Assembly (NCBI GenBank): GCA_027008705.1
Contig: JALVEB010000224.1
Coordinates: forward strand, 1-56,542
Reading direction: 5' to 3'
Origin: Sedimenticola sp.
GTDB taxonomy: Bacteria; Pseudomonadota; Gammaproteobacteria; Chromatiales; Chromatiaceae
Length of the DNA stretch: 56,542 bases
Part shown: piece by piece, positions 50,308 to 56,542 of the stretch
How the letters are laid out: the number at the start of each line of letters is the position of its first letter
How positions within the stretch are numbered: position 1 is the first letter of the stretch
The notes under the pieces: generated by a model
Seen by the model: the letters and a program-made list of their open reading frames with translations, nothing else
Databases searched by the model: none
Told to the model about the DNA's origin: nothing
Made by a program: the position numbers and the translations under genes

Positions 50308-51150
50308 TCAGGCGGCATGGTCTTCGCTGTCGGCCGGCCAGCACACCTCGAGACCGACCGGCAGGTGGTCGGAGAGGGGGTAATCGAGCACCCGGGCGTT
50401 GCGCACGCCGAGGTTTTCGGAAACCAGGATATGGTCGATCTTGCGCTGCGGGCGCCAGCTCGGGAAGGTCATCATGCCGCTGATCGGCTCGCGCAGCGCG
50501 GCGGCCTTCATCAGGCGGCGCACCTCGATGCTGTCGCTGCCGGAATTCATGTCGCCCATCACGATCAGGCGCTCGTGGTCGGCGACGAGCTCGCGGATAT
50601 AGTCGAGCTGCATCGAACGCGAGCGCCGTCCCAGCGCAAGGTGCACGATGCACACCGCAAGGCGCCCTTGTTCCGCACCGAACTCCAGCAGCAGCGCGCC
50701 GCGTCCGGGCAGGCCGGGCAGGCGGTGTTCGCTTACGCGTTCGGGACGATGGCGGCTGAGCACGCCGTTGCTGTGCTGGGCGATCGGTCCGATGTTGCGG
50801 TTGATCTGTTTGTACCACCACGGAAAACCGGCACGGTGGGCGAGGTACTCGGTCTGGTCGATGAAGCCGGTGCGCAGGCTGCCGGCATCGACCTCTTGCA
50901 GACCGACCAGGTCGTAGTTTGCGAGCATGCTCGCGATGCGATTCAGATTCTGTACACGTTCCTTGTGCGGCAGAATCTGTTTCCAGCTGTTGGTGACGTA
51001 TTCGCGGTAGCGTTGCGTATAGATGCCTCCCTGGATGTTGTAGGTCAGGATGCGCATCCGTCGCCGCTGGGCCGGATCGTCGCAACGGTAGCGCGGATCG
51101 TCTGGGCTATCCATATCGAAGGCGGCGTTCCAGAGGAGTTGTCCTGGCAT
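50308..51150 (-). CDS. Endonuclease/exonuclease/phosphatase-fold protein
   Basis: This 280-residue protein has the EEP fold motifs in order: ILTYNIQGG, DLVGLQEVDAGS, NGVLSRH, VIMGDMNSGSDS-like GDMNSG, RKIDHILVS and PLSDHLPVG. These include the metal-binding Glu and the catalytic Asn and His. Homologues act on DNA, phospholipids or sphingomyelin; the true substrate cannot be told. There is no signal peptide. It lies 10 bases before the cyclase gene, so the two are probably co-transcribed. Confidence 0.87.
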   Translation of the reverse strand: MPGQLLWNAAFDMDSPDDPRYRCDDPAQRRRMRILTYNIQGGIYTQRYREYVTNSWKQILPHKERVQNLNRIASMLANYDLVGLQEVDAGSLRTGFIDQTEYLAHRAGFPWWYKQINRNIGPIAQHSNGVLSRHRPERVSEHRLPGLPGRGALLLEFGAEQGRLAVCIVHLALGRRSRSMQLDYIRELVADHERLIVMGDMNSGSDSIEVRRLMKAAALREPISGMMTFPSWRPQRKIDHILVSENLGVRNARVLDYPLSDHLPVGLEVCWPADSEDHAA

Positions 51151-51174
51151 TGATCACCCTTGTGTCATCGTGAG

Positions 51175-51822
51175 CTATTCGCCGCGTTCCTTCTTGATTT
51201 TTTCGATCAGGGTATCGGCCACCACCAGCATGCCGTGCATGCCCGCAACCCCACTGCCGGTGCGGTAGGCGCCGTCGATGACCAGGGAAGGCACTCCGTT
51301 TACCCCGTAGCGCTTGGCCAGGTTGGCGGCGCGTCGCACCTTGGTCTTGACCGCGAAGGAATTCAGCGTCTTGCGGAAGGTAGCGACATCGATGCCCTTG
51401 TCCTTTAGAAATTCCTCGATGCCGGCCTGGGTACTCATGCGCCGACGGTCATGCTGGATGGCATCGAACAACTGGGCATGCAACTCGTCGTTCAGCACGC
51501 CCATCAGCTGCAAGGCGTAGAACATCTCGGCATGCAGCGCGGCGTAGCGGTTGAAGACGACAGGGGTGCGGATGAACTCGACGCCCTCGGCTTTTTTCTT
51601 TCTTGCCCAGGGCTCGACATAGGGTTCGAAATGATAGCAATGCGGGCAGCCGTACCAGAAGAACTCCTGGACGACGATGTGGTCGTCCGCCTTTCCGGCC
51701 TCCTGGTCCGGGAACAGTTCGGTGTAATGAACGCCTTCCTCGACGTCGGCGGCGGTTTTGGGCTCCCCCGCGTACAGCATCGCGGGAAGCAGGCAGATCA
51801 GCATCAGGGCGAATTTCTTCAT
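51175..51822 (-). CDS. dsbA: Thiol:disulfide interchange protein DsbA
   Basis: This 215-residue periplasmic oxidase introduces disulfides into exported proteins. It has a signal peptide (LMLICLLPAMLYA) and the active site CPHC in FFWYGCPHCYHF, with the cis-Pro loop GVPSLVID. Downstream of the cytochrome c4/c5 genes in the same orientation, it may also assist export of c-type cytochromes. The AAGGAG ribosome binding site 5 bases before the ATG at 51822 fixes the start. Confidence 0.94.
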   Translation of the reverse strand: MKKFALMLICLLPAMLYAGEPKTAADVEEGVHYTELFPDQEAGKADDHIVVQEFFWYGCPHCYHFEPYVEPWARKKKAEGVEFIRTPVVFNRYAALHAEMFYALQLMGVLNDELHAQLFDAIQHDRRRMSTQAGIEEFLKDKGIDVATFRKTLNSFAVKTKVRRAANLAKRYGVNGVPSLVIDGAYRTGSGVAGMHGMLVVADTLIEKIKKERGE

Positions 51823-51944
51823 GGATACTCCTTGGGTTCGTGCATCGGGTACAGCATAGGCGAATCGACGTGGCTTTGGTAGCCGGGTCCTCGTTTCAGA
51901 CCGGCCTTGGGGCGCCGGGTTCAAATCGAACGATCGCGGATACG

Positions 51945-51967
51945 AAAAAGCGGCCCGTGGGCCGCTT
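51945..51967 (-). terminator. Rho-independent terminator after cytochrome c4
   Basis: AAGCGGCCC (51948-51956) pairs with GGGCCGCTT (51959-51967). On the minus strand the stem runs into TTTTT, 21 bases after the cytochrome c4 stop. It separates the cytochromes from dsbA. Confidence 0.85.
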
Positions 51968-51987
51968 GATCGCGATCGGCGTGGGAT

Positions 51988-52596
51988 CTACGGTTGCAGG
52001 CCCTGGATGTACTGGGCGACTGCCGCGATCTCGTCATCGCTCATGCGCGCGGCGATGTTGCGCATCATCTGACCGGCGTCGTTGGCGCGCGCGCCGGAAC
52101 GGAAGTCCTTCAGCGCCTTCTCGATATAGGTCGCGTGCTGGTTGGCCAGGCGTGGGAATTTGGCCTGCGGGTTGCCCATGCCGGTCGGTCCGTGGCAGGC
52201 GGCGCAGGCGGTGACGCCGCGCTTGGTGTCCCCGCCGCGGAACAGCATCTCGCCCTTTTTCGCCAATGCGGCGTCGGTGGCCTGAGCCGGCTTGGTCTTC
52301 TGGCCCGAGAAGTAGGCGGCCAGGTTCTGGATGTCGGTTTCGGTCAGCGGAGCGGCCTGGGCGGTCATCAGCGGGTCCTTGCGCGCGCCGGCCTTGAAGT
52401 CGCGCAGCTGTTTCATGATATAGCTGGCGTGCTGTCCGGCCAGCTTGGGCCATTGCGGGTTGACGCTGTTGCCGTCCGGGTTGTGGCAGCCGGCGCAAGG
52501 CGCCGAGCGGGTCTTGCCGGCGGCGGCGTCACCGGCGGCCTGTGCGGTGCCGGCGATGGCCAGCAGCAGTGCGGAGCTCAAAAGCCACTTGTTCAT
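51988..52596 (-). CDS. Diheme cytochrome c4
   Basis: This 202-residue periplasmic or membrane-attached electron carrier has a signal peptide (MNKWLLSSALLLAIAGTAQA) and two lobes with CAGCH and CAACH heme sites. Each has the conserved Q-H-A-S/T-Y-I pattern (LAGQHASYIMKQL and LANQHATYIEKAL). Cytochrome c4 carries electrons to terminal oxidases. It follows a monoheme cytochrome gene in the same orientation, with a strong hairpin between them. It is similar in layout to the diheme protein at 2680, but closer to classical c4. Confidence 0.93.
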   Translation of the reverse strand: MNKWLLSSALLLAIAGTAQAAGDAAAGKTRSAPCAGCHNPDGNSVNPQWPKLAGQHASYIMKQLRDFKAGARKDPLMTAQAAPLTETDIQNLAAYFSGQKTKPAQATDAALAKKGEMLFRGGDTKRGVTACAACHGPTGMGNPQAKFPRLANQHATYIEKALKDFRSGARANDAGQMMRNIAARMSDDEIAAVAQYIQGLQP

Positions 52597-52630
52597 AACG
52601 AGTCGGTCCTGTTGCGTGTGACGGATAGGG

Positions 52631-52664
52631 ACGCGCCCCGCTGGCGGAGACCAGCGGGGCGCGT
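52631..52664 (-). promoter_or_regulatory. Perfect 14-bp hairpin between the two cytochrome genes
   Basis: ACGCGCCCCGCTGG and CCAGCGGGGCGCGT pair perfectly around a 6-base loop. There is no T-run on the minus strand, so it is likely to modulate relative expression (partial termination or mRNA protection) of the monoheme gene over cytochrome c4. Confidence 0.6.
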
Positions 52665-52680
52665 GGTGACGGCGCCGGGC

Positions 52681-52986
52681 TTACTTCAGGCTGCTGAAGT
52701 AGGCGGCGACGTTCTCGATATCGGCATCGCTCAGTGGGGTGGCCATCGGCGACATCAGCGGATCCTTGCGCGTGCCGTCCTTGAAGGCCTTCAGTTGCTT
52801 GATGATGTATTGCTCTTTCTGGCCGGCCAGGTTCGGGTAGACCGGAGCGACGCTGATGCCGTTGGCGCCGTGGCAGGCCGCGCACATCTGTGCCTTGGCC
52901 TTGCCGGCGGCGATATCACCGGCGACGGCGGAACCCAGGGCGCTGGCGAGCGCGACGGCGGTAAGATGGATTGCGATTTTCTTCAT
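52681..52986 (-). CDS. Monoheme class I cytochrome c (c5/c553-like)
   Basis: This 101-residue exported cytochrome has a signal peptide, one CAACHGANG heme site at about residue 35-39 and Met ligand candidates in [11 protein letters not shown]. It resembles one half of cytochrome c4 ([15 protein letters not shown]). It should act as a small periplasmic electron shuttle. It is upstream of cytochrome c4 in the same transcript. The spacer 52987-53239 upstream holds no gene I can support. Confidence 0.92.
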   Translation of the reverse strand: MKKIAIHLTAVALASALGSAVAGDIAAGKAKAQMCAACHGANGISVAPVYPNLAGQKEQYIIKQLKAFKDGTRKDPLMSPMATPLSDADIENVAAYFSSLK

Positions 52987-53239
52987 GACAGTTCTCCAAG
53001 GTATCGTTCGATAGAAGTCCGCGGGTCGGCCGCGGTATCCCGGCTGTTTCGTTTCCGAGCGGGCGGAGACCGTTGTACATCCGCCGGGTCTGGTTGTTGG
53101 ATTCGCACGAAAAACAGCTGTATGTAACAGTAAATGCTAATAAAAGTCAATGCCGGCCTAGGGTTTTCCCTTAACCTGGATCAATTGGCCTGGTTCATTC
53201 CGCGCTCTCGACACAACGAAGGTCGATTCATGGATCGCA

Positions 53240-53680
53240 TCACCGCTGGCGGAGTGGAAACGGCGGTGGATACGGCCTTATTCCATTTTCTTCTTTCTTC
53301 CCTGGCGTGGCTTCGTGAACGGCGAGGGCGGTCTCCAGGACCAGCCCGGCGATGCCGGCGGCGGATCCGAGCCACGGGGTGAGCCGGATCGGGATGTCCG
53401 GATGCTGCCGCTGCTTGACCGCGACCGCGGCTGGGATGTCCTGACTCACATGGCGTCCGGCGGAGAGGAAGTAGGGCAGCACGAGGATCTCGCGCGCGCC
53501 GGCGTCGATGCAGGCCTGGATGCCTTCCGGGATCGACGGTTCGGCGAGTTCGAGGAAGGCCGCGCGGGTGCTGTCGAAGACGCCGTTGTCCAGGGCATCG
53601 ATGCGCCGCGCCAGGGCGCGGACTTCGTCGTTGGATTCCTCGCGGCGGCTGCCGTGGGCGACGATCAGCAGGTGCTTCAT
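53240..53680 (-). CDS. CbiX/SirB-family chelatase
   Basis: This 146-residue single-domain protein begins MKHLLIVAHGSRREESNDEV, with the metal-binding His in VAHGSR, and has LPYFLSAGRHVSQDIP with a second His. The small CbiX-type enzymes insert Co or Fe into sirohydrochlorin, for cobalamin or siroheme. The last 20 residues are a proline- and arginine-rich tail. It overlaps the pepN stop by 4 bases and is co-transcribed with pepN, though no metabolic link is obvious. Confidence 0.88.
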   Translation of the reverse strand: MKHLLIVAHGSRREESNDEVRALARRIDALDNGVFDSTRAAFLELAEPSIPEGIQACIDAGAREILVLPYFLSAGRHVSQDIPAAVAVKQRQHPDIPIRLTPWLGSAAGIAGLVLETALAVHEATPGKKEENGIRPYPPPFPLRQR

Positions 53681-56331
53681 GCATCGTCGCCAAGGCTTTT
53701 GACGACGATTTCATAGACGTCGCGCGAGAGCCCGGGATGTTCGAGCAGGCGCTCGAGCTGGGCCTGGATCAAGGCCTGGCGGTGGTCATCGTAGTGACGC
53801 CAGCGCGACAGCACACGGATCTGGCGCGCCGCGACCTGCGGGTTCAGCTCGTCGAGTTCGAGCACGCGGTCGACCAGGAAACGATAGCCCTCGCCGTCGG
53901 CGGCATGGAAGCGCACCGGATTGCCGCTGGCGAAGGCGCCGATCAGGGCGCGCACCTTGTTCGGGTTTTCGATCGAGAAGGCGGGGTCGCTCATCAGCGC
54001 CTCGACGCGCTCCAGGGTGTCGGGCCGGCTCGACAGGGCCTGGACGCTGAACCATTTGTCGAGCACCAGCGGATCATCCGACCAGCGTTGACGGAAGTCG
54101 GCCAGTATCTCCTCGCGTTGTGGCAGCGTGCCGTCGGCGATCAGGCTCAGCGCCGCCATTACATCGGTCATGTTGTGGGCGGCGTGGTATTGGGCCAGCA
54201 GCAGGTTGCGGGTTTCAGCGTCATCGAGGCTTGCGAGGTAGTCCAGGCAGCGGTTCTTCAGCGCGCGGCGCGCGATCGAGGCTGGTTCCAGGTCGTAGGG
54301 GCCGGGTTCGGCGCAGCCGTGATAGACCGCGATCAGTTCGTCGCGCAGGCGTTCGGCCAGCTCGCGGCGGGTTGCCTCGCGCGCGGCGTGGATGTTGTCG
54401 ACATCGATCGGTTCCATCTCTTCCGCGAGCAGGCTTTCACCCGGCAGTGTCAGCACCTCGGCAAGCAAGGCCCGGTCGGCCTCGCGGTCGAGCAGGGCGT
54501 GGCGGAAGGCCTCGATGAAGCCATCGGCCGGGGGCAGCGGCAAGCCGTGGGCAAGCGCCCCGACGCGCGCCAGCAGCAGCCGGAGGGCCAGGGTCTGGGC
54601 GGCGTCCCAGCGGCAGAAGTCGTCGCTGTCGTGGGTCATCAGGAAGCGCAGTTCGCTCTCCTCGTAGGGGTACTCGATGCGTACCGGGGCGGAGAAACCG
54701 CGCAGCAGCGAGGGCACAGGGTGTTCGCCGATGTCTTCGAAGACGAAGGTCTGTTTGGTCTCGGTCAGCTCGAGTAGCGCGGTGGTCTCGATGCGTTCGG
54801 AGCCAGCCTGGCGCAATGGCATCTCCTGGCCGTGGGCATCGAGCAGGCCGACCGCGATCGGTAGATGGAACGGCAGTTTCTCCGCTTGTCCGGGTGTTGG
54901 CGGGCAGTGCTGGGCGACCCGCAGGCGGTATTGGCGCGTGGCGGCGTCGTATTCGCCGCGGATCTTCAGCTCGGGCGTGCCGGCCTGCGAGTACCAGCGT
55001 TTGAATTGCTCCAGGTCGCGACCGGAGGCATCGGCCATGCATTGCACGAAGTCGTCGGTGGTCACCGCCTGGCCGTCGAAGCGCTCGAAGTAATAATCAG
55101 TGGCCCTGCGGAAGGTCTCGGGACCGAGCAGGCGTGCCAGCATGCGCACCACCTCGGCGCCTTTCTCATACACCGTGACGGTGTAGAAGTTGTTGATCTC
55201 GATATAGCTTTCCGGGCGCACCGGGTGGGCCATCGGGCTTGCGTCCTCGGCGAACTGGTGGGCGCGCAGCAGGCGCACGTCCTCGATGCGCTTGACCCCT
55301 CTAGAGCCCATGTCGGCCGAGAATTCCTGGTCACGGAACACGGTGAAGCCTTCCTTCAGGCTGAGCTGAAACCAGTCGCGGCAGGTGACGCGGTTGCCGC
55401 TCCAGTTGTGGAAGTATTCGTGCGCGATGACGCCTTCGATGCCCTGGAAATCGCGATCGGTGGCGGTGTCCGGGCGCGCCAGCACGAACTTGGCGTTGAA
55501 GATGTTCAGGCCCTTGTTCTCCATCGCGCCCATGTTGAAATCGCCGACCGCGACGATCATGAAGATATCGAGGTCATATTCGCGTCCGTAGCGCTCCTCG
55601 TCCCAACGCATCGCCTTCTTCAGCGAGCGCATCGCGTGTGCGCATTTGTCGAGATTCTCGGGCTCGACGAAGATGCGCAGCGTCACGTCGCGCCCCGAAG
55701 CGGTGATGAAATGGTCCTCGACCACGGCGAGATCGCCGGCCACCAGCGCGAACAGGTAGGCGGGTTTCGGGAACGGATCCTCCCAGGTGGCGAGATGACG
55801 GCCATCCTCCAGTGGTTCGCTGGCGATCGGATTGCCGTTCGACAACAGTACCGGGTAGCGCTTGCGGTCGGCGCGCAGCGTGACCCGGAACGGGGCCATG
55901 ACATCGGGCCGATCGAGGTAATAGGTGATGCGGCGAAAGCCCTGGGCCTCGCACTGGGTGCAGAACTTGTCGCCGGAGCGGTACAGCCCTTCCAGCGCGG
56001 TATTCAGTTGGGGCTGAATCTCGACCTCGGTTTCCAGCAGCAGGCGGTCCGGCGGGGCCGGCAGGGTCAGTGACTCGGCATCCAGGCGGTACTCGGCGGG
56101 GGCAAGCGCGCGGCCATCCACGGCGATATGCAGCAGCTTCAGCGCCTCGCCGTCAAGGCGCAACGCGGCCCGCGGGTCGGGGTGCGCCGGGTTGCGGCGC
56201 AGCCGGAGGCGTGAGCGTACCCGGGTGTCGCGCTCGCGCAGATCGAAATCGAGCTCGACCTGATCGACCAGAAAGGCCGGCGGTTGGTAATCCTTCAGAT
56301 GGATGGGTTTCGGACTGGCGTCACGGGGCAT
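53677..56331 (-). CDS. pepN: Aminopeptidase N
   Basis: This 884-residue M1 zinc aminopeptidase removes N-terminal residues from peptides in the cytosol. The substrate loop GAMENKGLN and zinc motif VIAHEYFHNWSGNRV (His, His and downstream Glu in SLKEG) are intact. The C-terminal half is the long alpha-helical domain of PepN-type enzymes. The ATG at 56331 is chosen because it begins just before the conserved HLKDYQPPAFLVDQ; a frame open back to 56385 adds 18 residues with no family support. The remaining 56332-56542 is upstream region without a visible gene. Confidence 0.95.
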   Translation of the reverse strand: MPRDASPKPIHLKDYQPPAFLVDQVELDFDLRERDTRVRSRLRLRRNPAHPDPRAALRLDGEALKLLHIAVDGRALAPAEYRLDAESLTLPAPPDRLLLETEVEIQPQLNTALEGLYRSGDKFCTQCEAQGFRRITYYLDRPDVMAPFRVTLRADRKRYPVLLSNGNPIASEPLEDGRHLATWEDPFPKPAYLFALVAGDLAVVEDHFITASGRDVTLRIFVEPENLDKCAHAMRSLKKAMRWDEERYGREYDLDIFMIVAVGDFNMGAMENKGLNIFNAKFVLARPDTATDRDFQGIEGVIAHEYFHNWSGNRVTCRDWFQLSLKEGFTVFRDQEFSADMGSRGVKRIEDVRLLRAHQFAEDASPMAHPVRPESYIEINNFYTVTVYEKGAEVVRMLARLLGPETFRRATDYYFERFDGQAVTTDDFVQCMADASGRDLEQFKRWYSQAGTPELKIRGEYDAATRQYRLRVAQHCPPTPGQAEKLPFHLPIAVGLLDAHGQEMPLRQAGSERIETTALLELTETKQTFVFEDIGEHPVPSLLRGFSAPVRIEYPYEESELRFLMTHDSDDFCRWDAAQTLALRLLLARVGALAHGLPLPPADGFIEAFRHALLDREADRALLAEVLTLPGESLLAEEMEPIDVDNIHAAREATRRELAERLRDELIAVYHGCAEPGPYDLEPASIARRALKNRCLDYLASLDDAETRNLLLAQYHAAHNMTDVMAALSLIADGTLPQREEILADFRQRWSDDPLVLDKWFSVQALSSRPDTLERVEALMSDPAFSIENPNKVRALIGAFASGNPVRFHAADGEGYRFLVDRVLELDELNPQVAARQIRVLSRWRHYDDHRQALIQAQLERLLEHPGLSRDVYEIVVKSLGDDA

Positions 56332-56542
56332 GCTTTCCGGCTCCGAGTGAACGAAAGCGGCATGGTATACCGTGATGGTCGGCAAAGAAAAGCGTTGCGC
56401 GATGCGGGTGGAGAATCCCGCTGTACTGAAGGAAACGCTTGAAGTGGGACGGCGGGCGGGTTTATAAAGAACGACGCGACAACCATCCGTTGCATACGGG
56501 TTTTCGCGAAGCGGCTGCTCGGGGAGCAGCGAGGGGGTGATG

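Overview
The window looks like a chromosomal segment of a GC-rich, respiring, probably sulfur-oxidising gammaproteobacterium, perhaps near Ectothiorhodospiraceae/Chromatiales. This placement is an inference from gene content: ba3-type oxidase, long TrpS, SplB-like radical SAM protein, ETHE1-like persulfide dioxygenase with rhodanese, cytochromes c4/c5, XerD, SucAB and class I fumarase. No rRNA or tRNA was found. Most of it is housekeeping; the accessory interest lies in redox islands and a repeat-element family.

Layout. 1-6.4 kb: a ba3-type cytochrome oxidase operon (a 50-residue subunit, CuA subunit II, subunit I, diheme cytochrome c), a terminator, then a FixI/CcoI-type copper ATPase. Two inverted copies of one repeat (B family) bracket the block. 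6.5-9.0 kb: an orphan heptaheme cytochrome. 9.4-13.0 kb, minus strand: an LssY-domain lipoprotein, a lipase-like hydrolase and a phospholipase-D-fold lipoprotein with overlapping ends. 13.3-18.9 kb: M50 protease, trpS-scpA-scpB-rluB, a periplasmic protein, an HhH-GPD glycosylase. 19.1-26.9 kb: a sigma-54-type promoter followed by pentaheme cytochrome, Tat-exported DmsA-like molybdopterin oxidoreductase, a second heptaheme cytochrome, a parvulin-type isomerase and an unknown 160-residue protein. 27-31.5 kb: lexA, then ilvI-ilvH-ilvC. 31.6-35 kb: HDOD protein, metA and a P-loop ATPase. 35.3-36.2 kb: a PEP-CTERM protein gene behind a second sigma-54-type promoter. 36.5-42.1 kb: sucA-sucB-fumarase. 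42.5-47.3 kb: small coiled-coil protein, YcgN, MGMT, XerD, ETHE1-like/rhodanese operon, radical SAM protein. 47.4-56.3 kb: SpoIIE-type phosphatase, diguanylate cyclase, endonuclease-fold protein, DsbA, cytochromes c4 and c5, CbiX-like chelatase, PepN.

Working together. The strongest candidate for an undescribed system is the 19.1-26.9 kb operon. It has a DmsA-like catalytic subunit but no DmsB-type ferredoxin subunit and no membrane anchor; penta- and heptaheme cytochromes apparently carry the electrons, and a dedicated prolyl isomerase probably helps them fold. A paralogue of the heptaheme protein lies next to the ba3 oxidase block, which suggests, without proof, that the two are linked in one periplasmic electron route ending on oxygen. 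The substrate cannot be read from the sequence.

The second notable feature is a MITE-like family: four copies of exactly 164 bp including flanking TA, one 148-bp deleted copy and several remnants. Each has long terminal inverted repeats and folds almost entirely on itself; two copies are in tandem and share one TA.
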